Of a stretch of DNA of 64,000 nt, positions 11,069 to 23,084 are shown in pieces. The stretch is from Heterocephalus glaber (taxonomy: Eukaryota > Chordata > Mammalia > Rodentia > Bathyergidae), in NCBI RefSeq assembly GCF_000247695.1, contig NW_004624783.1:4298067-4362066 (forward strand), given 5' to 3'. Position numbers and translations under genes: made by a program. The notes under the pieces were generated by a model. That model was not told where the DNA came from, did not search any database, and was given only the letters and a program-made list of their open reading frames with translations. Position 1 is the first letter of the stretch. Each line of letters opens with the position of its first letter.

Positions 11069-11160
11069 TCTTCTTTTGTTTGTTTTGGTACTGGGGATCA
11101 AACTCAGGACCTTGTGCTTGTGAGGCAAGCGCCAGAACCACTGAGCTAAAGCCCCGGCCC
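11069..11160 (-). mobile_element. ID SINE, antisense, with target-site duplication
   Basis: On the minus strand it reads GGGGCCGGGGCTTTAGCTCAG, then a B box 'GAGTTTGATCCCCAGTACC' and an A-rich tail. CATTTCTTC occurs on both flanks (11060-11068 and 11161-11169), a short target-site duplication from L1-mediated insertion. The intact body and preserved duplication suggest a fairly recent insertion. Confidence 0.88.
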
Positions 11161-12971
11161 CATTTCTTCGATTCTTTAAAGCATAATTGTATCCAACTGG
11201 AACAGAATTTTATGGAGAAGCTCAAGCAGCCTTCTGGAACCACAGTTCCAGCCTGCACAGGCAGAGCAGAGGGGTGGAAGGAGATCAAAAGTAAAACCAG
11301 CTTTCCAATCTGAACAGGTAAAAGTCAAGGCCTCTAGAAGAAAGGCCTATGAGAGAGCACCTGCCTGGTCCTTGTCCTTGGGCAGTGTGAGGGCATAGGA
11401 CAGGGTAAGTGTATACCATGGTGCATTCAGGTCAGTCCTGTCCCTGTGGCCAGCCTAAGAGACTCCTCCAGCAGAGGCTACAACCTTAGAGACAGCCACA
11501 AAAGACCATCTTGTCCTCTAAGTCTACTTCTGGTCAACTCAGAGAGACTAAAGCTTCTCTGCACTGCATCTCCTACCCAAAGGAGGGTTTTCTGAGCTGG
11601 CTCTGGACCAGGCCCTAAATATGAGATTGTCACTGCTCTGGGCAGTGGGAGAAATGTTGGACCACAGACAGGCCTGGACTTTGCCTTTGGAGAATATAGT
11701 ATAACAAACTAGACTACACACAAGGTGAAAATTGATGACCTAACTGTACTTTGATGGTGGCAGAAAGAAAAACTACAAGAGAGTTGCTAAATGAGCAAGA
11801 AAAGTGCCATTGCTATAGGAGCTCCATAGATGGAGAAGAGCAAACAGCAAAGACTTTTCAGAGGAGTTGCATCTTGGATTAAATTGCAAATAGAAGGCAG
11901 AAGGGATTGAGCCACATCAGACACAGTCAGCAGTCACCTGGAGCTCAGGGCTCATGTCCCCTGTCAGCCATAGACTTTCAGGTCCTGATAGCCACAAGAA
12001 TCTTAGCACTGTCTTCAGTCAACAGTCAAGGCAGGCCTGATATTAGAACTCTGCTCCCTGTGTTGGCCCAGTTATACCCCCTAATGTCTTTTCTTTCCTC
12101 TCTCATTTGCCTCCGGATATTGTGCCACCTGTCTTTCACAGGAGCCCGATGGTGGCCACAGCAGGAGGCAGGGGCATCTGAAAAGCCCCATGAGAGCCCC
12201 CAAGCTCTTCCCCTGAGTTCCTGTCTCCCCGTGGAAGCCCTCAGCCTCTCTTCTTTTCACTTGGCCTCAGCTAAGTGGCATAAACTGTCTTTGCTGCTCT
12301 TTTTGCTTCTCTTGCCCCATCATTTCCAGGAAAAGAAAAAAAAGAGACATAGAAGAAAATTGCTGATAATGTTCCCTCCTCTCTCTCCGTTAGAGCTGTC
12401 GCTTATAAATATTGAAGAGCCAAGCGTCGCCAAGCTCTCAAGTCTCATTGTCTGGTGTCTGTGCATGCCTCTCCTGCGTCTCCCAGGGCAACCCCTCCTG
12501 GGGGGTAAGGGAAGGCACCCTGCTCCAGAGCCAGGGAGGCAGGCAGGCAGGGCTGCCCAGCCAGCTGCTCACAGCCAGGGCAGAAAGTCTACCTCCTTGG
12601 GGTGGCTGAGCTCAGGGGGCAGTAATAGGAAGAGGCCAGGCCTTGGGGCAGTGGGAGGTAGGCACAGATGGGAAAAGGCACCAAAGTTCTCTGGAGGACA
12701 TTTTAGGAAACAAGTTACTAAAATCAAAGGGACCTGTGTAAAGAAAACTTGCTTACACGCACCTCTCCCACTGCTTCATGTAGGATCCAGGGCTCAGGAG
12801 GTCCTTGTGAGCTGTGCTGTTCTGCAGTGCCAAGGACACCCCAGTCCTGGGAACAAGACATGTCCAGCTATCGTCACCCAGCCCTCTCTGACTTACAGAC
12901 CCAAGTGGAAGAGAGGCCAGAGCAGGAGGGGCCCTATTAGTAGCCATGCCTCCATCTTAGAGGTTGGGCTG
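11161..12971. other. Unique-looking DNA with a long chance open frame
   Basis: A plus-strand frame runs 11907-13061 (384 codons), the longest in the window. Its translation is low-complexity in places (Ser/Leu, Arg/Lys runs), has no recognisable domain, and its last 30 codons lie inside an antisense LTR. I do not call it a gene. 12360-12480 contains 'GCTTATAAATATTGAAGAGC' and looks more constrained than its surroundings, a weak candidate for a conserved non-coding element. Confidence 0.4.
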
Positions 12972-13371
12972 TGTGTTACTTACTTTTCTGTCACTGTTGA
13001 GACAAAATACCCGACACTCAAAGTTAAAAGGGAAGGGGTTTATTTGCCTTACAGTTTGTAGAGGTTTCAGTCCATAATTGCCTGGCTCTGAGGCTGGGAT
13101 GGCAAACAGGCAACGAAGAGGAGAAACAACATGGCACACACATGGTAGCAAAGGTAACAAGAGAATTTAACAGCATCTCTCTGCTCCTTTCATCTTATTC
13201 AGACTACCTGGATTAGGGCAGTGCCAGACCAGTCACTTACATGTAGTGGTTTAGTAATCAACGGCCCTTAACCCCAGCATCACACATTCCAGATTCAACC
13301 ATGTCTGAAAAAGAAAGTCCCACCTCATCCGCATGAGGCTCTGAGGGGACATCTAAACACAAATCGTAACA
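12972..13371 (-). mobile_element. MaLR LTR, antisense
   Basis: The plus strand shows the reversed LTR end: 'TTACTTTTCTGTCACTG', 'GACAAAATACCCGACA', 'GGGGTTTATTTGCCTTACAG', 'AGGTTTCAGTCCATAATTG', and later 'GAGGGGACATCTAAACACAA' followed by 'TCGTAACAG'. The order and spacing match a MaLR LTR read in reverse, about 400 bp long. Confidence 0.75.
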
Positions 13372-15062
13372 GGCTGGGATGAGTAGGGCTTCTTTCAACT
13401 AGACCAAGGCAGGCCTCCATGGGTTTCCCCATCTTGATATCATTTTCTAGTCCTTCTGATCTTGGGTCAAGATTTCCTGCCTCTGGAACTCAGCACCCTC
13501 CCCAGGGCCCTCCACAGTGGTATCCCCAAGCCTGGTGTTGGAGCCATACTCTGCCCTGTAGAAGGCCCTTTCTAGGGAAGGAGTGGCATTCTCGGGGGAC
13601 ATGATGTATACTAACAAATCAGTGGTCCCAGTGCAGGCTTGTGCCCATGTTAGCTTGGCATGGATGTCCATGTATTACTGCCACATTTTTTCTGCCATTA
13701 CCAGACTTTCATCGCCATGCTCAGCTTCCCTTTCCTAATTCCTGTTCTACTCCCCAGCCCAGGTGAACCTCAAAGCTTGTATTTCCAGAAGAACTCTATG
13801 GACTCTAGGTCTGCACTACCACAGCCATCAGTTTTTTTCTCATGCATCTGACATAGAATAGCCGCCTCTATGCTTTGTGCCTACAGGATTTCTCTGTATT
13901 GGCCTTGTCATTTTCAATGTCTTTGAACTTTGTATAGTGGCTCCCTCCTGATATATAGTATAGTTTTATTAATGCCTGTGTTCTATCTGCCTTGCTATTC
14001 TACCTGTGTTTCTCGTCTCGCCTTGGATGGTCTTCTGGGTGTAAGTCATAGTGTGGCTGAACACACAGCAAACCCAGTTGCAGTCTGGGTACTCTCTATG
14101 ACCTTGGCCGCCTGCAGTAGGAATGATCAGTGGAAAGAAGGATTTTTGCCTCCCCTGGTACCTTCTCCACCCAGCTGCAAGCTAACCTGATGCAGCAAGT
14201 AACAGCCAACCATTTCTGCTGGGAGAAAAGGACAATGGCTATGAACTGCAAATGTGTGCATGAAGAAAACAGGAGCATAGTATAATGGGCCCAGGGCTCA
14301 GTGACTCAGTTCTTCATCTTTTCCTGGCCACCAGGGCTTTCATTTGTCTACCAAAAGACTGGAAACCATCACTCAGATCAAGCCTCTCTGATTGACTCAT
14401 AAAATAAACAAGGTAGGGGTTGCTTTTCCATTGCCTACCGCCTGCATCTTTGCTACTCCATCAACACTGGGATGCTGAATGTTGAGTCTGGCAGTAAGGG
14501 TCCGTGGAGGGAGTTTCAACCCTCATCAAAAGACTGCCCGGATCTCAACTTAGTGGCTTTTTATCTTGGCCTCCATTTGACAGCCAAATCAATTCCTCCT
14601 TCTTTGCAACAACTTCTGCTCTCGCTCTGATCAGCTCACAGCTGGTGGAGAGAGATACTTTTCCCTTAAGACTTCCTCCATGCACTTGATTAGGTTTCTT
14701 AGGAAAAGGAGTAAAAGCCCTAACTGCTGGTGGCCATATTTGACTCAGGAGTTATAGTCCCTTTCTCAGGGAAGTCACCAAACGTAAAATCCTCTAGAAA
14801 CTTAATAGTTAATATACTATAGGAGAAAGAGTCACCTTAAAATAAGAGCAGGCAAAGGAAGGGGTAGGAGGAAAGAGCACAAATTGAGTATTTTTCACAG
14901 GCAAAGTGTTTAAAGGCAAAGTGTATCCACATACAATAGGGATAAAATTTATTAACCTATCAATTTTCTACCTCTCTTGACTCTCAGCCATCTGGCCATA
15001 CAGACTTCACCCTTGCTTTTATTTATCACCCCCTTACTGTCTTCCAATCCCCTCTCCCTTCC
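13372..15062. other. Unique-looking non-coding DNA
   Basis: No repeat family or gene is recognised. Open frames are all under 90 codons and lack domain features. The stretch ends at a compound microsatellite. Confidence 0.45.

Positions 15063-15140
<78 letters not shown>
15063..15140. repeat. Compound (CA)n(GA)n microsatellite
   Basis: About 24 CA units are followed directly by about 13 GA units with almost no interruptions. A second, shorter GA run lies at 15293-15309. The purity suggests a length-polymorphic locus. The minus-strand open frame across it is only a read-through of TG/CT repeats. Confidence 0.95.
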
Positions 15141-15142
<2 letters not shown>

Positions 15143-16235
15143 CTTAACCAAATCGAATCCTTTTTGATTGATGCAATAAGGAGAATGGATGGGCATAATC
15201 TGAGATTAGAGGCAGGAGGAAAGCAGGAAGATTTGGACAGAAAGACTAATATCTTACACATAATAATAATAACTAGAAAAGAGGGAGAAATAGAGAGAGA
15301 GAGAGAGACAGCACAAGAAAAGTTAAAAAGATAATAGAGTTGGGGGTTGCTTGCAGGTTGTAGAGGGCAACATGACAAGAAACCTGGAGGATCAGGAAGA
15401 GCTCTCTCTGTGGTTGTGGTGGGTTTGGGATTCTATTCTCTTTAATATTTTTGAAAAGATTTGAGGAAAATTTGGAATTCTTTTTATATTACCATTTGGC
15501 TAATGTCTACCCGTATCTCTTTAAATACAGTTCTGTACCAAGCTAGGGCTATAAGGATCCACAGAATTGAACTAGCATATAGCAAGAGTCATTTTGAGCC
15601 TAAGGTACAAGCTGCATGTGAAATTTTAAGCTTTATCCTAGACTTGGCCAAGAAGAAAGAACACAGTTTCACCCTCACTATGCACCTACAAGAGTTGCAT
15701 CAGTAAAGGGGCAGAGGTGGGCCAGGTGCTAGCCAGGAAGGCAGAGCAATTCCTTTGAACGAATCTGAACTGGACAGGCACTGACATTTTCTCACTGCCT
15801 AGAAAGGATTACAGTTTCTCAGGAAAGTCAATTTTATTGAGGTTGGGATGAAAATGAATTTTTCAGCTTCACAAGGGATTTTTCTTAAGTAACTTGATTC
15901 AGTGATCTCTTATAATGCCACCTGGATGTTCCAAACCCTGCATTCTCCTGCAATTGTGATGCTGGCTTCATATCATCTCTTTGATTTCTCCCACTTTGTG
16001 GTTGTGCTGAATGAGCCATATGGGGCCCTGGGATTTATTTTGGTTACAGATACATTTATCCCATAATGAGATGAAGAAGCAGTTTTGTCTTCAGAGCCTG
16101 TTGTTGTATTCCATGCTTTAGAACAAAATTGTGGCATCTGACCTTTTTTAATCCAGTGAAGCTGAAGATAATTATAAATTTTTAAGTCTAAACTCAAAAA
16201 ACTTTGAAAGGAACGCCTCTTACCTCAAGTTGCCC
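15141..16235. other. Unassigned AT-rich DNA
   Basis: No recognised gene or family. A frame at 15461-15706 has no known domain. The region runs into an antisense L1M 3' end. Confidence 0.4.
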
Positions 16236-16772
16236 CATCCTATTTTGTCCTAATATTTTATTATTTTAAAAGCCACATATCTTATAAAGTTGATAAGAAT
16301 TCTACAATGAATACATATATTCACCAACTAAATTCTCCCATTAATATTTTCTGTTAATTGCACTGTCATGTTTCTGACCCTCTATTCATCTATCAACTCA
16401 TTCTATTTTTGATACAATAAATAAATTTCAGACATCAGTACCTTTCTCTCTAAATACTTCAGTACAGGTGTCATTAACTATTTCAAGACTTGTTACAGAT
16501 TTCCTTTATTTTGAGGTAAAGTTTACATGCATTGAAATCCACACATCTTAAGTGTATATTTGCTAAATATTGACAAATGCATATACCTGTTATAACCAGT
16601 ATTCATAGCAAAATAGAGAACTTCCTTTGCCACTATCCCAGAAAATTCTCTAGTGCCCCTCCCCGTCAATTCCCTCACTCCCACGTCAAGGTAACCACCT
16701 TCTAACATTTTTTTTGTAATATGTTGGTCTGTCCTGGAACCTCTCATGAGTAGAACCATGCCATTTAGGCCA
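16236..16772 (-). mobile_element. L1M 3' UTR, antisense
   Basis: Landmarks on the plus strand include 'TTTGAGGTAAAGTTTACATG' near 16510, 'CACACATCTTAAGTGTATA' near 16540, 'TATAACCAGTATTCATAGCA' near 16590 and 'CCCTCCCCGTCAATTCCCTC' near 16656. These match the antisense L1M 3' UTR. It is adjacent to a decayed SINE. Confidence 0.7.
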
Positions 16773-16775
16773 TCC

Positions 16776-16858
16776 TTTTTTTTTTTTTCCTAAATGCTGG
16801 GAATGGAACCCAGTGCTCTGCCCATTGTAGACAATCTACTCTACTTTAACTGCAAAAT
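16776..16858 (-). mobile_element. Decayed ID-like SINE, antisense
   Basis: A T14 run (the reversed A tail) is followed by 'TGCTGGGAATGGAACCCAG' and 'GTGCTCTGCCCATTGTAGAC', a degraded reverse ID body. The A-box end is hard to recognise. It is much older than the IDs at 31297, 37303 and 42380. Confidence 0.55.
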
Positions 16859-19189
16859 AAACTAGCCTCTAATTTCCTTCAGTGTAGGGAATAGTTGGGC
16901 ATTTTCCTTTGCAGGAATCTAGAAAATGGGGTTTGCTCACTGCCCATGAAGACTAGGATTCTTAGGTCTTCTTTCTTGATGAGTGCTCCCTGTAGGATTA
17001 AATGGTTTAACAAAACTGCCTAGTAAGGGAGAGACCCCTAAAAACATTGCAAAGGTTGGCACTGAATGAGCCTCCTGGTGAGCTCCACAGCCCTTCCTTA
17101 ACTTGTGGGCAAGGTCTCACAGGGCTTCATTAACATCTGCATCCTCCAGAGCCTCCAGTATCTGCTTAGGCCATGGCTGTGCTCAAGGTTGGAAAGCGAG
17201 GTAACAGGGGCACCATCAACCTGGCCTCATCTAGACCCACCCTGGGTGCCCATTTGCTTTATCTATTTGGCACAGGACTGCAGACATTCCATAAGAGCAA
17301 AATGTGCAGGATGTGCAGAACTTGTGACTGGGGAGAAAAGGCCTTGTTTTCCTTGAGCACTCTATAGGAGGGATCAACCAAAGGAAGGAGCTCTCCGCTT
17401 TGCCTGTGCTGTAAGACCACCCGCCAGCACAAAATAGGAAGAAGAGGAAAGTAAACAGACCAGATTCTGAGATGCACTCATCAGCTCAATCTGTCCTCTA
17501 AACGTTTTTGCAGTGAGACAGCGTCGGGATGCAACTAAGCGGAAAGAACTAATCAACTAGTCCCAATGACACCATTGAAAAGGGGAGAAGAGGCATCTAG
17601 ATGGCATCAGGCCCTCACAGCCGTGGCAGAGCAGGATGCCCTGCCTCAGATGAGCTATCAGCTCAGACAGTCACACTGCTTTCCTGTACATGCATTTCTT
17701 CTATCAGTCACTGCTACTGTGAGTTCTGGACTGTGGAACTCTATGAGGATGATGACTTCGGTGGTGGTGACGATGATGACAATGGTGATGATGATGATGT
17801 GGGGATTAAGGAGAAAAGAATACATCAGGATGAGAACATTCTAAAAGTTAACAGTGCAGCCAATTATTACTGTTCCTTGATTTATGATAGGAAAGCCTTT
17901 AAATACCATGAGTCCAAAAATGCATTTAATACACCTAACTTAGCAAGCTTCAGAGCTCAGCAACACAATACACTGTAGTCAGTTACTTCCTCCCCTGATT
18001 TCATGGCTGCCTGAGAGCTCCACCTGGGCAGCATCGAAAGAGAAAATTGGACTGAATATCTTTAGCTTGGGAGAAGATACAAACTCAAAATTTGAAGTAC
18101 GATTACTACTGAATGTGTATCCCTTTCACAGCATTGTCAAGTTGGAAGATTGTAAGTCAAACCATCATAAGTTAGGGGTATCTATATTTATTGAGTACCT
18201 ACTCTGTCGTAAATAGGGTCTGACATAATGGAGCCCAGTCTTAATCACTCTGGCTATAAAGGAAAGATTCTTTAGAAATTCTATGCCTTAATTTAGGAGT
18301 AAGTGAGACTGAAGAGTCACAGCAGAAGCTAACCTAGAAGAGAGTCCTATGAAATCCACAAGAAGGGAGGGAAGAGAGAAAAGGAAGAGCAGGAGAGACC
18401 ACCTGACTCTCACATGACGAACTGAAATTTGCCTAATGTTCATAAATGTTAACGTCCAGACCTTAATAGGGCTGCAGGTGCAGAAATTACTAAAGGGACA
18501 AGTCTGCAAGTTCAGAGTTTCTGGTTTGGAGCTAATAGGAATGCTAATGGAGGCAATTAGAAACCAACTGATTACCTAGGATGAAATGAGGAGTGTCATG
18601 GGTTGGTGTACATGAGAGCTAGAGGACCGTGTGCCTGGAGGCATGGACCAGGTTGGGAAATCTCTGGGTTCTGGTGATAGGTCATTGAGGCATACAGTCC
18701 TGCATTCCCAGCTCATATATGGAACAACCCACAGCAGCTGAGAATTGGGGAACCACAGGCAACCTTATCCTGAGGCTAAAGGCCAGCCAGTAGGAGAGTA
18801 GGAAATATATTTTTCCTGTCTTCCTGCCAATAATTCCCAGTTTTTATCCTTGGTTCTTCTTGGATGCTTCTTCATTCAACAAATATACAATGACTTTGTG
18901 CCCCATCCCAGGAAATACCCTGTCCTAATCTACTTCAAGCACAGAAGTTTCTTTCTTTTCTGTGTTCCCACCTGCTTTCTTTCCTCCTTCTCCTTTGATG
19001 CATACATGGGAAAGAGAAGGGATCTGAGTATTTGACAACTAAGGCAGGAAGAGCACAGTCAAGTGAGCATACCCTGCCTCCTGTGTTCTGCGTATGGTAA
19101 AAGCCCACATGGTCACTATCCTCGAGGAACTTACTACCAAGGGTCAGGCTAAGAAACAAGCTGGATGAATCAAGAGTGTTTTAGATGGA
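16859..19189. other. Unique-looking DNA with a GAT-rich patch
   Basis: No gene is supported. 17745-17800 is rich in GAT/GGT triplets and yields Asp-rich or Met-rich frames depending on phase, a triplet-repeat artefact. 18180-18290 and 18875-19150 carry faint L2/MIR-like phrases ('TATTTATTGAGTACCTACTC'; 'CGAGGAACTTACTACCAAGG') that suggest very old repeat relics. Confidence 0.4.
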
Positions 19190-19380
19190 GCCAAGTGTGG
19201 TGGCACATACCTATAATTCTAGCAACTTAGGAGGCTGAGGCAGGAGGATCACAAGTTTGAGGCCACCCTGGGCAACTTAGCAAGATACTCTCAAAATAAA
19301 TAAATAAATAAAAAGCCTGGGGATGTAGCTCAGTGGTATAGCAACCTTGGGTTTGATCCCCTGTACTGTGTCCAAAAAAT
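19190..19380 (+). mobile_element. B1-dID composite SINE
   Basis: The left part is a 7SL-derived B1 monomer ('GTGTGGTGGCACATACCTAT', 'GGAGGCTGAGGCAGGAGGAT'). After an A-rich linker comes a partial ID body ('GGGGATGTAGCTCAGTGG' and 'GGGTTTGATCCCCTG'). This B1-ID fusion is known from squirrel- and dormouse-related rodents and is a strong lineage clue. Diverged flank copies (19176-19189 and about 19405-19417) look like its target-site duplication, with the tail repeat lying between them. Confidence 0.85.
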
Positions 19381-19405
19381 GAATGAATGAGTGAATGAAT
19401 GAATG
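19379..19405. repeat. (GAAT)n microsatellite grown from SINE tail
   Basis: About six GAAT/GAGT units follow the ID end of the B1-dID directly and lie inside its likely target-site duplication. The tract therefore probably arose from the element's A-rich tail. Confidence 0.85.
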
Positions 19406-19494
19406 TGTTCAGGTGGAGAATATGAGACAGGGAGTAATGGATTGCTATAATCTCCATGGGAAAATGTCAAAGTCAAGAACTGATCCCAACATTC

Positions 19495-19863
19495 CATCAT
19501 TTGACTATGTCTTCCCAAAGTTCTTATGTTGGAATCTTAATTTCTCAGTGTGGCCATGTTGAGAGGCAAGGCACAGTGTGAGGGTTTGGTCATGGAGGCA
19601 GAACCCTCAGGAGTAGATTAGTGCCTTTCTGCAGCAATAAGTTAGCTATGGTGGAAGTTCAGCCCCTTTTGTTCTCTCCCTCATATGCCTGATTGTCCTT
19701 TTGTTTGCTGACATGACTTGAAGCAGCATAAGACCTTCTTCAGAATTTGAGAGTGCCATAATTTGGGACTTCTCACTCTCCAAAATCAGAATCCAAAATA
19801 AACTATTTTTATGAAGTATACAGACTCAAGCATTCTATTACAGCAGCAGCAAATGGACTAAGA
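19495..19863 (+). mobile_element. MLT1-type MaLR LTR
   Basis: It contains 'CTTATGTTGGAATCTTAAT' near the start, 'TTGGTCATGGAGGCAGAACC' and 'AGTAGATTAGTGCC' in the middle, and ends with 'CAGCAGCAAATGGACTAAGATA'. This is the order of an MLT1/MST LTR in sense orientation, complete or nearly so. Confidence 0.75.
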
Positions 19864-22104
19864 TACATGACACATATCTAAATTGAAAATGCTCAAGAAA
19901 ATTTAATCACCAACCCACTCTTACCCAAAGTATTTCCACCTTTGTCCACCCAAGCCCTAGTCTCAGGCCACATGTGCTACTATCTCTGTTGTCCACAGCC
20001 AAGTGCCTTCTCTTCTCCAGCCCTGTCAAGACTTGCCTTCCCCAGAGCTGCCTCTTCACCAGCAGAGGAAGACTGAACTAGAGAGGTCTCTGCACTGTGC
20101 CTCTAGGCAGCTCTTGATCTGTGGGGTCCCTCCTGGCTTCCTGCCATCCTAACCCAGGAACCACTGCCCACTCCAGGAAGAGGCCTGAATCATCACCCAT
20201 GCTTGAGTTACTAGGTGACATTGCCACTTACTGCACGGGTCAGTGCCATGAGGAAACAGCCTCTGTGGGCTGGGCCTCAACTGTGCCCACAGAGTCAACT
20301 GCGCTCAGCTCATCATGGCCCAGCCTCACGATGCAGCCAGCATTGCCTCCCAGGCCTCATGGCCTGACTATGAAAGGGTGTGTTGAGCTTATGGTGGTCA
20401 GGAAACCTCATCTATCTGTTTGTCTCTCTGTTGCTATTTCATGCTCTCTGATCATTCACAGAGGCAGGAGTGACTCTAAGTGGGACTCTGCCCTCCCAAC
20501 AGCTGCAGTTCAAAGCACCTTGCCTTGCATGACAAGTTAAAGGGCAAGAATTGTCATATCAGTACTCAGTGAAGCACTGTCAATTAAATCTCCAGGGACA
20601 TAGCCTCTTTGGGGAGCCGTTTGGAGGAGTGATACATCTCCAGGGATGAGAACAAAAGCCTCCACCAGGGGAGACTGAGGGGCCAGCTAAAGAAAGGGTG
20701 CTGCCGCCGCTGATGTTAACTCATGTACCTTCCTACAGATGCTGGGAGTAATGTAGAAATTCATCTTCCAGGAGACAGAACCCCATCCGCCACATCCTTT
20801 CTGACCACATACATAGCACACAAACACTCCCCAGCCTCCACTGCACTAGAACACCATTACTCCCAATCCTGCTTCTCTACCGGAAACAAGTTCATAAGAC
20901 CATTACCCAATAAAAACCTGCAAAGCAACTTATTTGTAACCTCTCAGTGTGCAACCATGTCCGAGTCACACTCTGCTCACCTGTATCAGTGTAATTTGTC
21001 TCACCAAGGACACTCCTACAAGGTCCCGACAGTCTGTTGCACCAGGGACTTGGTGCCTGCTCAAGGGAATTTGCAGTTTTTCTGATGGAGGAAATAGGGG
21101 ATCTGACCATGAAAAGAACATCCTTCAAATACTGCTAATTAAATTTGAAAGGTGTGATGGGGTTTGGTGGGGGTGCTCCATGGAATACAAAAACAGTTTC
21201 AATGCTTTGAAACCTCATGGTCTTGGGGTGCAGTTTAGGGAAGGTGTACCTGTGCATAGTGTGCTGGGAGGAGGGAAAGAAACTGCAACAAGGTGAGGTA
21301 GAGCCACAAGGGAGCCATTTCTTAGCACATCCAAGGGCTGATGGTGCTTGCTCCTCTCTTACAGAAGCCAGAGAGAGGCTGGCTGTCCCACAGAACAAAG
21401 GGAGCTAGATTCTAGTGCAGGCCAGGAGCCTGAATGCTTCCCCTGCTTGTGGAGTCATGAGTTCATAGGGTGTGCAGAGCTTGGGGACCCATAGAAGCAG
21501 GTGCAGAGGGCACCTCAGAAATGAGGTCTTCTGGCCACCGTGTGTGCAGGTGGGAACAACCAACATAGAGAGGTTAGGACTGGACAGAGCTTGCACAGTT
21601 GGCAGATGCAAGGGCCAGGGCTGGGCTGGGCCTCAGCCTCTGGGCTCTATTGACCCCTGTTCTACACACAGAGATTCCACTGTGATTGTCTTGCCCCAGT
21701 AAAATACCTGTGGCAGAAACCTCCTCAGTGTGACAGGTGTAAAGGCAGTAATCAGTGGTGTCTCCAACCCCAGGACAATGAATGAACTTCTTTTTTCTCC
21801 TTTGGATGCAGGGTCCTGGGTGGAATATCTACTTATCCTGTAGGTCCCCAGAAAAATCCATGTCCATGTCCAGCAAAGCCAGTGGGAGTGTGACAATAAT
21901 ACTGTAAAAAAGAAGCTCTGGCAACCTGAAATTAAAAGTATCTGTGCATTTGATTCATCATGTCAGTTCCAGGTGAGGATAAAGGGAAACACTAAAACAC
22001 AACTAACAGATCAGTAAGGCATAATTCTGAGTGTTGCTGAGTGAGTCAAGGGGGTGCGACTTTGGGGACTATATCTGCTTCCTAGGCCTTACCACTCTGG
22101 CACT
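19864..22104. other. Unique-looking non-coding DNA
   Basis: No repeat or gene is recognised. Several frames of 60-140 codons overlap on both strands and have no domain features. 21966-21997 contains one half of a 32-bp near-identical repeat pair (see 23212-23243). Confidence 0.4.
21966..21997 (+). repeat. 32-bp direct repeat, copy A
   Basis: The block starting GTTCCAGGTGAGGATAAAGG recurs at 23212-23243 with only two A/G differences over 32 bases. Flanking bases are unrelated. Copy B lies inside a MIR element, but copy A has no visible MIR context. Confidence 0.8.
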
Positions 22105-22292
22105 TTTCACAGCATGCTATGTTTCCCAGCTCCCATGAACTAAGCAGCTTTGCTCTGCTATCCCCTTCCACCATGATGTTTCTGGCTAGAAGTCTGCTAA
22201 CCATGAACTGAAAGCTCTGAAATTGTGAGCCAAATAAATCTATTCTCCTTTAAGTTGTAGATGTCATGTATTTTGTCCAGCTGACTAATACA
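22105..22292 (+). mobile_element. MaLR LTR, 3' part
   Basis: The 3' third of a MaLR LTR is visible: 'CCACCATGATGTTTCTGGC', 'AACCATGAACTGAAAGCTC', 'GAGCCAAATAAATCTATTCTCC' and 'TAGATGTCATGTATTTTGTCC' followed by a 'GACTAATA' end. The 5' part is not recognisable. Confidence 0.65.
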
Positions 22293-23084
22293 TCTTCCTA
22301 TAAACCATCAGTATCTCTGACCAGCCTAGACTTTTCAAGGGCAGGTTTCACATACAATTCTGTGACACCTTCAGGGCCCCAACCAGTGAAGCCCAGTGCA
22401 GGTGTTGGTCAGAGATTGAATCCTTCTGGATTAGACTACCTGGCTAAACACAGCTGGCTCAGAGGTGACTTGGTTGTATCAAAGACAATGGTAGCAGTCC
22501 CTGGATATGGAGAGCACACTGTGATAGCTACAAGGAAGGAGAAACCAATTAAAGAGCTGAGTCAGTAGCAGGGGAATGGCTTTCTTGGAGGGACAATGCC
22601 AACTCAAAGGAAATACAATTTAAAACATCTTTAGGAATTGAAAGGCTATACATTTGCCCACATGCACTTAGAGGGGCTTCCCCAGGACACAGCCCTCAGG
22701 GGCAAGATGGTGGCATGAGCTATGCAGGGACCCCAGAGGATGGGGTTCTTAGCACTGTCTTTCTTAGATGGAGCTCTTGAGCTCTATTGCGCTCAGCATG
22801 GTTCCATCCAAACCCAGCTGGACCTCAAGGTCACAGGGAGTGTCAGGAGCCCCACCTAGGGCAAACAGGTGCACACCTTCCCAACTTCGCATGGCTCTCC
22901 AGGTAAGAGAGCAGATGGAACTCCAAGGTGAGGACTGGTGAAGCAGGCAACCAGGCTCCTGCAGGCTGGTGTCAGGATGCCTCTCCCCTTGGTGGTTGCA
23001 CAGTCATGATGACATGGTATGCCTGCTGCCTTTGCATCCTTAGTCCCTTCCCCCTCCCACACCCTCAGGGGATGCAGCAAAGTC
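22293..23084. other. Unique-looking non-coding DNA
   Basis: Nothing recognisable is seen apart from short non-coding frames. The region lies between an LTR 3' part and a MIR. Confidence 0.4.

Noticed and set aside
11907..13061. Longest open frame in the window (384 codons, plus strand)
   Set aside because: No recognisable domain, mixed low-complexity composition, and its end lies inside an antisense MaLR LTR. There is no splice or promoter context. Chance openness in GC-richer DNA is the simplest explanation.
15063..15140. CRISPR-like regular repetition
   Set aside because: A simple dinucleotide microsatellite with no spacers; the other CA tracts are the same.
17164..17367. Possible pseudogene start (Met-Ala-Val-Leu-Lys reading)
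   Set aside because: Looked protein-like at first, but no parent is recognised, the frame is short, and both strands are open here.
17601..17978. 125-codon frame with Asp-rich segment resembling an acidic protein
   Set aside because: The Asp run is a GAT triplet repeat; the other frame over the same DNA gives a Met-rich run. No homology is recognised.
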